DNA from: an uncultured Bacteriovorax sp.
GTDB lineage: Bacteria; Bdellovibrionota; Bacteriovoracia; Bacteriovoracales; Bacteriovoracaceae
Assembly: GCA_946482295.1 (NCBI GenBank)
Contig: CAMLRB010000212.1
Location: 1-6,008 of the forward strand
DNA length: 6,008 nucleotides
Reading direction: 5' to 3'
How positions within the stretch are numbered: position 1 is the first letter of the stretch; every line of letters starts with the position of its first letter. Under the pieces are notes generated by a model. It did no database searches and had not been told where the DNA came from. It saw nothing but the letters and a program-made list of their open reading frames with translations. Position numbers and translations under genes: made by a program. Shown here piece after piece: positions 1 through 5,115 of this stretch.

Positions 1-841
1 ACAGGCCGAGGCCTCCGTACGCCGTTGGAACGACGAATTAGAAGCGCGTATCAGTGGGATTGATCGGACATATTTGGTGAGTGGAACAAAACTCAACGAT
101 AAAGACAAGGCGGTTGTCATTGGCGTAGATATTACCGAACTCACGGCCCTTAAAGGACATGTTTCTTTTACAGAGAAATTGGCCACACTAGGGGAGATGT
201 TTGCGGGGATTATCCACGATATCAACAATCCTCTAATGATGATTGAAGCGAATGCAAAACGAATTAAAAAACGTGTTGAAGACGAAGAGATCAAAGAACT
301 TCTTACCAAGATTGACATGAGTTCAAAGAAAATTGGAAAGATCGTTCATGGGATAAAAGTATTCATTCACCAAGACGGTGAAGCTCCGTTCGCCAAAGAA
401 AATCTTGGTATGATCATTGATGATTCATTGACCATTTGCGAACATAAACTCAAAGAAAGTAAAGTTGCGGTTCATCTCGATCAAAAATTAAATGATATGG
501 AGATCTCCTGTAATTTCACCCAAATTTTTCAAGTTTTCGTGAATCTACTTTCCAATTCTATTGATGCTCTTGAAAAAGTTCAGGAAAAGTGGATTGAAAT
601 TTCGGTTAATGAATCAACTAAAGATCAAGTTGTCATATGTTTCAAAGACGGCGGCACAGGAATTCCCGTCGAGCTTCAGTCAAAAATTTTTAACGCCTTT
701 TTCACGACGAAAGATCGGGGAGTTGGTTCAGGACTTGGATTATCGCTCTGTAAAAAGATTTTAGAGGCCCATGGTGGGACTCTTCAAATCGACAACAGCA
801 ATAAGAACACTTGCTTTTTGATTACACTAAAAACAGCTTAA
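1..841 (+). CDS. PAS-linked sensor histidine kinase, C-terminal part (5' truncated by window edge)
   Basis: This is the catalytic half of a two-component sensor kinase. Such kinases autophosphorylate on a histidine and pass the phosphate to a response regulator. The frame is open from nucleotide 2, so the gene begins outside the window; the TTG at 74 is internal. The first ~45 visible residues end in VIGVDITEL, the usual close of a PAS/PAC sensor domain. The HisKA H-box follows (GEMFAGIIHDINNPL, phospho-acceptor His codon at 215-217). The HATPase_c domain comes next, with an N-box (NLLSNSIDAL, about nt 542-571), G1 box (DGGTGIP), F-box (FFTTK) and G2 box (GSGLGLSLCKKILEAHGG). All key ATP-binding residues look intact and no receiver domain follows, so it should be an active kinase of the NtrB-like PAS-HisKA-HATPase type. 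No membrane segment is visible here. The partner regulator is not in the window and the signal is unknown. The TAA stop at 839-841 overlaps the convergent methyltransferase gene. Confidence 0.93.
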   Translation, partial: QAEASVRRWNDELEARISGIDRTYLVSGTKLNDKDKAVVIGVDITELTALKGHVSFTEKLATLGEMFAGIIHDINNPLMMIEANAKRIKKRVEDEEIKELLTKIDMSSKKIGKIVHGIKVFIHQDGEAPFAKENLGMIIDDSLTICEHKLKESKVAVHLDQKLNDMEISCNFTQIFQVFVNLLSNSIDALEKVQEKWIEISVNESTKDQVVICFKDGGTGIPVELQSKIFNAFFTTKDRGVGSGLGLSLCKKILEAHGGTLQIDNSNKNTCFLITLKTA

Positions 842-1989
842 GCTTCTTTGTAAACAAATGCTTTCTTACGGACGAGAGTGACAACATCAGATGTCGTTTT
901 TGCTTTTGTGACAGTTTTGGATTTTGTTTTTTCCGCGGCCATTGCAACGATCGCACGTCCAATCGCTCTTCCTAAAAGAGGAGGAACAGCATTTCCAATT
1001 TGTCTCCATTGAGCTGATAGAGGCCCTTTGAAAACGAAATCGTTTGGAAAACTTTGAAGGGCAGCTGCTTCTCTTTGCGTAAGATAACGAGGCTCAACAG
1101 GGTGAAAGTAATTATGTCTATGGGTCATGATCGTTGGACTTGGTTTTTTTCTGTCCAGACGCTGATATTTTGTTTGTCTAAATCTATTTTCTCTTAACTC
1201 TTTCCAGTTCACACCAAGCTTGAGTTTCTTAGGAAAATATTTTTTCTCGTCCTGTTCATAACGAATTCCACAACCTTCTGGAACACATTTAATTCTTTCT
1301 AAATCGATTTTAGATTTAATGTTCGCGGCTTCAATGTCGTGATTGTAAGTTTTTCCATCTGGGGCACGTAATTTTGCAAGGGCATCACCAACAGTTACAG
1401 CAGGAATCATCGTTTTTCCAACAACCGTATTTGTAATTGGTTTTGGGAATGTAATCGTACTGTTTACACGAGAGCCGATAATGATTGTACGGCGTCTACG
1501 CTCTGGTACACCGTAGTTTTCGGCCGACATTACTTGCACATCAAGCGTGTAACCCATTTTTGAAAAAATCTTGAAAATGGCCTGAATGGTTTTTTCATTT
1601 TTTTTGGCGAGAAGGCCAGTAACGTTTTCAATGACTACGTAATGAGGGTTTGCGAGTTTAACGATGCGAATGAATTCTTTGAAGAGAAAATTTCTTTGAT
1701 CGTTTGGATCACCAAGACCGACTGTTGAAAATCCCTGACAAGGAGGACCACCGACAACAGCATGAATGGTTTCATTTTTCGTAAGTTCTTTTAATTTCTT
1801 TTCTGTGATTTCTGTCACAGATCCACAAAATGTTTGTGCGTATTTATGGTTGGCCTTAAATGTTTCGATCGCGTTTTTATCTTGATCAATTCCTAAAATA
1901 CACTTCATCCCCGCGAGTTCAAGCCCACAAGAGAGTCCACCGGCCCCAGAAAAGAGATCTATAAAGTTCAAACTTTGTTTTTTTGTCAT
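838..1989 (-). CDS. DNA (cytosine-5-)-methyltransferase, Dcm/C5 family
   Basis: This 383-residue protein should transfer a methyl group from S-adenosylmethionine to C5 of cytosine in a specific DNA site. The C5-MTase motifs appear in order: motif I FIDLFSGAGGLSCG (9-22, SAM binding), motif IV GGPPCQGFS (80-88, catalytic Cys84), motif VI ENV (121-123), motif VIII NYGVPERRRRTIIIG (158-172), the region before motif IX with KPSPTI (282-287), and motif X RQIGNAVPP (329-337). Residues ~175-280 are the target-recognition region; I cannot read the recognition site from it. A Lys-rich tail (351-383) extends past motif X. The ATG is well fixed: an in-frame TAA lies two codons upstream and motif I starts at residue 9. 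There is no clear Shine-Dalgarno. No restriction endonuclease gene is visible beside it, so within this window it looks solitary, which would fit an epigenetic or protective role. It lies 35 nt downstream of the ABC-like gene on the same strand. Confidence 0.95.
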   Translation of the reverse strand: MTKKQSLNFIDLFSGAGGLSCGLELAGMKCILGIDQDKNAIETFKANHKYAQTFCGSVTEITEKKLKELTKNETIHAVVGGPPCQGFSTVGLGDPNDQRNFLFKEFIRIVKLANPHYVVIENVTGLLAKKNEKTIQAIFKIFSKMGYTLDVQVMSAENYGVPERRRRTIIIGSRVNSTITFPKPITNTVVGKTMIPAVTVGDALAKLRAPDGKTYNHDIEAANIKSKIDLERIKCVPEGCGIRYEQDEKKYFPKKLKLGVNWKELRENRFRQTKYQRLDRKKPSPTIMTHRHNYFHPVEPRYLTQREAAALQSFPNDFVFKGPLSAQWRQIGNAVPPLLGRAIGRAIVAMAAEKTKSKTVTKAKTTSDVVTLVRKKAFVYKEA

Positions 1990-1994
1990 GACTT

Positions 1995-2024
1995 ATTATC
2001 TCGATGTCCTAGCAGATATGTCAA
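1995..2024 (-). promoter_or_regulatory. Candidate sigma70-type promoter of the C5 methyltransferase gene
   Basis: Read on the minus strand, a perfect -35 hexamer TTGACA (2019-2024) is followed after 18 nt by GATAAT (1995-2000), a five-of-six match to TATAAT. The -35 box starts directly after the stop codon of the ABC-like gene. Only 5 nt separate the -10 box from the methyltransferase ATG at 1987-1989, so transcription would start at or next to the A of the start codon, giving a leaderless message. The methyltransferase could thus be transcribed separately from its upstream neighbour. The hexamers are seen directly; the activity is inferred. Confidence 0.55.
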
Positions 2025-2750
2025 TTATGCAGCTGATTTTTTCTTTAATCGACTGGCAGGAATTTTGAAGGTGAGCGCGCGATGTTCGATTTTAATTTCA
2101 GACGGACGAGGAAGATACAGTCCTTTGCGCTCTTTTTCCCAGGATGTTTGCTTATCGAGTTTAGTCACTTGAAAAGAAAATGTACGGGTTCTTTCGACCA
2201 GATAGTGCGCATGAGGAAGCCATAAAGGCGTTTTTCGAGAGTAGATAAACACGTTGACTGAACGTTCTTCCATCTGTTGTTTTAAAGCATCAGTGAACAC
2301 TTTAAGAGTGTCAGGATCCAATCCACGCTCAGGTTCTTCAAGAAAGATAAATTGTCCTTCAAAAAGAAGAGATTTGATGAGCGAACAAACCTTATTCATC
2401 TGCGCATCAGATTGAGCAGGATATTCATTAGGAAGAATGAGAGATTGGTAAAGAGATTCGAGAGCGCGATTATTCTGCAATTTGAGAAAATCTTGAAACT
2501 GATTTATTTTTGATTCAGTCAGTGAATTGGCCTCAAAATCAATCAAGATATTTTCATTTAATGTCATCTCCGGAATAAGCGAGGCCTGTCCGCTCACGAA
2601 AGAAAATTTATATGGCAAATTGACTTTATTGAACTTTAAAAATGAAAGAAATTCACCCAGCTTGCTTGAAAGATTGCTCTCTTCGTGGCCATTTTGAGGC
2701 GCACTGAAAAGATAGATGTTAAATGAGTCGTCAAACGATAGCTTGGTCAT
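2025..2750 (-). CDS. Degenerate ABC-transporter ATPase-like protein lacking Walker A
   Basis: This 241-residue protein has the overall plan of an ABC-transporter nucleotide-binding subunit, with its key motifs eroded. The N-terminus (1-45) has no GxxGxGKS/T Walker A loop. A Q-loop-like stretch is recognisable at 51-69 (Q55, then LIPEMTLNENIL). Where LSGGQ is expected there is only SDAQ (114-117), followed by a helix like the usual RALL segment. The Walker B/D-loop region is the clearest: FIFLEEPERGLDPDT (134-148), with the usual Asp changed to Glu138 but the catalytic-type Glu139 and the GLD D-loop kept. The H-loop position carries SRK instead of His. ATP hydrolysis by the standard mechanism is therefore unlikely. 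The Arg/Lys-rich C-terminus (about 206-241) is not recognised. No partner permease is visible. The start is supported by GAGG four nt upstream and an in-frame TGA three codons upstream. Function is unknown; a structural or regulatory role in an ABC complex is a guess. Confidence 0.75.
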   Translation of the reverse strand: MTKLSFDDSFNIYLFSAPQNGHEESNLSSKLGEFLSFLKFNKVNLPYKFSFVSGQASLIPEMTLNENILIDFEANSLTESKINQFQDFLKLQNNRALESLYQSLILPNEYPAQSDAQMNKVCSLIKSLLFEGQFIFLEEPERGLDPDTLKVFTDALKQQMEERSVNVFIYSRKTPLWLPHAHYLVERTRTFSFQVTKLDKQTSWEKERKGLYLPRPSEIKIEHRALTFKIPASRLKKKSAA

Positions 2751-2754
2751 ATGA

Positions 2755-2758
2755 CCTC
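2755..2758 (-). promoter_or_regulatory. Probable Shine-Dalgarno of the ABC-like gene
   Basis: On the minus strand GAGG lies 4 nt before the ATG at 2748-2750. The spacing is slightly short but it is the only purine-rich block near this start, and an in-frame TGA overlaps it, which excludes an upstream start. Confidence 0.4.
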
Positions 2759-2841
2759 ATCGTCTTTTTCATCGGACCACTTGAAACAATAATTAAGGGA
2801 GAAAAATGGTCGGAAAAGAGTATTTACCCCTATTTAAAAAG

Positions 2842-2872
2842 TTGGGGCAAAAAAAAGTCATCACGCTATAAT
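2842..2872 (+). promoter_or_regulatory. Candidate promoter of the MnmA-like gene with perfect TATAAT
   Basis: A perfect TATAAT -10 hexamer occupies 2867-2872, seven nt before the ATG at 2880. The best -35 candidate is TTGGGG (2842-2847), only three of six matches at a long 19-nt spacing and separated from the -10 by an A-rich tract. Transcription should start at about 2879-2880, so the message would be leaderless. The -10 call is firm as a sequence match; the -35 call is weak, which could mean activator dependence. Confidence 0.5.
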
Positions 2873-2879
2873 AAATTAG

Positions 2880-4094
2880 ATGAAAGAAAAAACACCAATC
2901 AAAACAGTTCTTGTGGCCATGACCGGAGGTCTTGAATCGACCGTAACGGCTTACCTACTCAAAAAACAAGGATACCGCTGCATTGGCATTGGACTTCAGC
3001 TTTTTGAATCTTCAGATTACGTGGGTCCATTTGCCGAAGTGATGATTAGCGACCTTAATAAAGTAAAAAGTATTTGCTCTTACCTTGATATTCCATTTTA
3101 TGCCGTTAACGCTGCTGAAATTTTCGCAGATCAAGTCTTGGATCCTCTCGTTGGAAGAGTCCTTTCAGGGCAAACGTTTGAACCCCTAGTGCATTTCAAC
3201 TACGTCTTGTTTCGTGTCCTAGCAGAGAAAGCAAAAAAATTTCAAACAAATCTCTTTGCAACCGGCCACTATGCGAAGGTTTTAAAAAATCAAAAAACTG
3301 GATCATTTGAATTACTCGTTGCCAACGATCTCGAACATGATCAGTCTTATTTGCTCGCCAAGATCGATCAGGAGCATTTAGAAAATCTTATTCTCCCTCT
3401 TTCGGAAATTAGAAAAAAAGAAGTCGAAAAGATTGGAGAGTTGATCAAAGTCGATTTTTTGAAGAGACCAAAAGATACGACCTATAAAATTATGCGCGAT
3501 CCTCGAATGGCAAAATTAATCGAAGAGCGATCGCCGCTCGATTTACGTAAAACAGGTAATCTTTACGATTATACAAATGAAAGTTCGGTCTGCGAACATG
3601 ATGGCATTCACCTTTTCCATGTAGGCCAAAATAATCTGAAGGGTAAAGGTGAAATTGAAATACCGCCAGAGAAGGAAGTTATCTCCATAGTTCCCTACAA
3701 GGGGAATATCTTCATAGACTTCCCTAATAAATTAAAACATCAGCAAGTTCTTGTGAACTGCTTTACACCGGCCGCTCATCTAGATATGTCGACACCTATG
3801 ATCGCGTACGCAAAATTAGAAATGACTGGTGAAAAAATACCGTGCAAATTATTTTTCAAAAACAATAAAATGGGATTGGTAGAATTCGATTCTCCAAGGC
3901 CTGGATTACTTGTTCCAGGTCAATTTATGGTTTTTTACAATCGCCAAAATGATAAAGGAAAAATCATAGGATCAGCAACAGTTGAGGCTGCAGGGATATT
4001 CGATGACTATGGCTACAATACACTTCCAAAGATTAAAGAGGATCCAGATGAAGACGATGTCATCGTTCGTGAAAATGATATTCTTCGCTTTTAG
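2880..4094 (+). CDS. MnmA-like PP-loop protein without catalytic cysteines (MnmA paralog)
   Basis: This 404-residue protein is a divergent full-length paralog of the tRNA 2-thiouridylase MnmA, whose canonical copy starts 1 kb downstream. The N-terminal PP-loop ATPase domain is recognisable: AMTGGLESTV (13-22) replaces the usual GMSGGVDSSV, and FATGHYAKV (126-134) and HDQSYLLAKI (153-162) match MnmA landmarks. The central part keeps CEHDGIHLFHVGQ (238-250), matching the MnmA EHxG...YTxGQ region, and the C-terminal beta-barrel is seen at 309-353 (AYAKLEM...PGQFMVFYN). The catalytic segment NPDVLCN has become EPLVHFN (101-107, Cys to Phe106), and KDSTGICFIGE has become KDTTYKIMRDP (198-208, Cys to Ile204). 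Five other cysteines remain (34, 66, 238, 294, 322) with no CxxC pair. It should bind nucleotide and perhaps tRNA but not transfer sulfur in the MnmA manner; its real role is unknown. An in-frame TAG directly before the ATG fixes the start. No Shine-Dalgarno is visible. The acidic C-terminus (387-393) overlaps the next gene. Confidence 0.88.
   Translation: MKEKTPIKTVLVAMTGGLESTVTAYLLKKQGYRCIGIGLQLFESSDYVGPFAEVMISDLNKVKSICSYLDIPFYAVNAAEIFADQVLDPLVGRVLSGQTFEPLVHFNYVLFRVLAEKAKKFQTNLFATGHYAKVLKNQKTGSFELLVANDLEHDQSYLLAKIDQEHLENLILPLSEIRKKEVEKIGELIKVDFLKRPKDTTYKIMRDPRMAKLIEERSPLDLRKTGNLYDYTNESSVCEHDGIHLFHVGQNNLKGKGEIEIPPEKEVISIVPYKGNIFIDFPNKLKHQQVLVNCFTPAAHLDMSTPMIAYAKLEMTGEKIPCKLFFKNNKMGLVEFDSPRPGLLVPGQFMVFYNRQNDKGKIIGSATVEAAGIFDDYGYNTLPKIKEDPDEDDVIVRENDILRF
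4037..4042 (+). promoter_or_regulatory. Shine-Dalgarno that decides the start of the M28-like gene
   Basis: AGAGGA lies 5 nt before the ATG at 4048, inside the end of the MnmA-like coding sequence. It favours 4048 over the longer frame from 3982 and over the GTG at 4069 or ATG at 4075, none of which has such a good ribosome-binding site. It implies translation from the same mRNA as the upstream gene. Confidence 0.6.
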
Positions 4095-5091
4095 CATACT
4101 TGCTCACAATCTCTACGCTTTTGACATAAAAGATTATGAAAAGAAAATTAAGAACAGCTACGCGATTAGAAATGTAGTTGATAAACTCACGCGTAAAGCT
4201 CTAGAAGATAATCTAAGGGAATTTATTGTTCAATCACGTCCTAACCGTATTCCAGGAACCGCAGGTCATACGAAAGCGAAATCTTACCTTGAAGAAAAAT
4301 TGAAGACAGCTGCCACGATCAGTGGGACTTTTTCAAAGGAAGACTTTGGCCCGGAAACTGCGAAAGGATCTAATTTTATCTGGGAGAAAAAAGGAGTTAC
4401 GACTCCGAATGATGTTCTTATTCTTGGGGCGCGCTTTGACAATGCTCTTGTAGAAAATAAGGATAAAAATAAAAAAGTGACAAGTCTTGAAATGCCGGGA
4501 GCTGATAATAATGCTTCTGGAGTAGCGGCGCTATTATCACTTGTTGAAATTCTCGCTCGTCTAGATTTGCCAAAAACAGTGAAAGTCGTTTTTTTCGATA
4601 TGGAAGAAAGTGATCTTGCAGGATCAAAAGCATTTCTTGAAAAATTCATACCCAATATTGGAAGTCAGAGAATCGTAGGATTCATCGATGTCAATATGAT
4701 CGGTCATGATACAAAACGAGAAGATAAAACTGGCAAACTTGGAAACATGAAAATTTATACTCGGGGCAAAGAGGATAAAGGTCATGAACTAGATTTCGCT
4801 CTTGCTTCCCTCATTCAATCAAATGGTAAACGTCTTCATCCACTCATTGATTTGGCCATTGAAGATCGCCCTCAAGCTCCAAGTGAGAAAAAAGTACAGG
4901 ATTCAGCAACGAACTTCTGGCAATTAGGTCTCCCGGCAATCATCGTGACAGGGGATCGAGTGAATGACTTTAACCCGCGTTTTCAATCATCTAATGATTT
5001 CTATGAGACACTAAACCTCATGACTTACAATAATGTGTTTAGGTATCTCTCTTCTTCCGTGCTCGCTTGGAATTATGACATAGTCAAATAA
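4048..5091 (+). CDS. Secreted M28-family peptidase-like protein, probably lacking an intact di-zinc site
   Basis: This 347-residue protein has the fold markers of M28 (leucine aminopeptidase-type) metallopeptidases. Residues 1-24 form a signal peptide (Lys2, Lys9, hydrophobic core IFFAFSIL, probable cut after NLYA), so it should be exported. Family landmarks follow: RIPGTAGHTKAKSYLEEKL (67-85), VLILGARFDN (123-132), PGADNNASGVAALL (150-163), VVFFDMEESDLAGSKAF (180-196), VNMIGHD (215-221), LGLPAIIVTGD (293-303) and FQSSNDFYETL (312-322). Compared with the five metal ligands of the family (His, Asp, Glu, Asp, His), this protein has Arg129, Asp153, Glu187, Asn216 and Gln313, so three are replaced; the general base Glu186 remains. 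Peptidase activity is doubtful, and it may be a binding protein or pseudoenzyme. The start at 4048 rests on a good Shine-Dalgarno; GTG 4069 would also give a signal peptide. It overlaps the MnmA-like gene by 47 nt and ends 24 nt before mnmA, suggesting one operon. Confidence 0.85.
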   Translation: MKTMSSFVKMIFFAFSILAHNLYAFDIKDYEKKIKNSYAIRNVVDKLTRKALEDNLREFIVQSRPNRIPGTAGHTKAKSYLEEKLKTAATISGTFSKEDFGPETAKGSNFIWEKKGVTTPNDVLILGARFDNALVENKDKNKKVTSLEMPGADNNASGVAALLSLVEILARLDLPKTVKVVFFDMEESDLAGSKAFLEKFIPNIGSQRIVGFIDVNMIGHDTKREDKTGKLGNMKIYTRGKEDKGHELDFALASLIQSNGKRLHPLIDLAIEDRPQAPSEKKVQDSATNFWQLGLPAIIVTGDRVNDFNPRFQSSNDFYETLNLMTYNNVFRYLSSSVLAWNYDIVK

Positions 5092-5115
5092 CAAAAAATC
5101 TGGTAGAAAACGGGC

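Larger units (their letters stand above)
2751..2879. other. Divergent intergenic region between the ABC-like and MnmA-like genes
   Basis: This 129-nt AT-rich spacer separates two divergently transcribed genes and must hold regulatory signals for both. The plus-strand side has a clear TATAAT near the MnmA-like start. On the minus-strand side I find only a Shine-Dalgarno-like GAGG and no convincing promoter pair. A long A-run sits at 2849-2856. No small RNA, riboswitch or terminator is evident. Confidence 0.5.

Noticed and set aside
561..764. Open frame inside the histidine kinase in another frame
   Set aside because: It lies wholly within the conserved HATPase_c coding region, so it is a frame shadow.
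74..841. Histidine kinase starting at TTG 74
   Set aside because: The frame is open back to nucleotide 2 and the upstream residues continue a PAS/PAC-like segment, so TTG 74 is internal and the gene is cut by the window edge.
1975..2172. Small plus-strand open frame antisense to the ABC-like and methyltransferase genes
   Set aside because: It is antisense to two well-supported genes and its translation resembles no known protein.
2827..2847. CCCC...GGGG hairpin in the divergent intergenic region
   Set aside because: The stem is only 4 bp with a 13-nt AT-rich loop and a purine run after it on the plus strand. On the minus strand no coding sequence ends nearby, so a terminator makes no sense there.
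2723..2935. Small plus-strand open frame across the divergent intergenic region
   Set aside because: It begins inside the ABC-like gene on the opposite strand and runs into the MnmA-like gene out of frame. No recognisable domain; the strong promoter and start at 2880 lie inside it.
4284..4655. Minus-strand open frames opposite the M28-like gene
   Set aside because: They are antisense to conserved M28 motifs, with no ribosome-binding site or domain of their own.
3982..5091. Longer M28-like frame starting at ATG 3982
   Set aside because: It would overlap the MnmA-like gene by 113 nt and bury the signal peptide behind 22 extra polar residues; ATG 4048 has a good Shine-Dalgarno.
5081..5109. Possible promoter directly before mnmA (TAGTCA, 17 nt, extended -10 TGGTAGAAA)
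   Set aside because: Each hexamer matches only four of six positions. The TGn extension and the 6-nt gap to the ATG echo the other two starts, but the match is too weak to call; read-through from the upstream genes is simpler.
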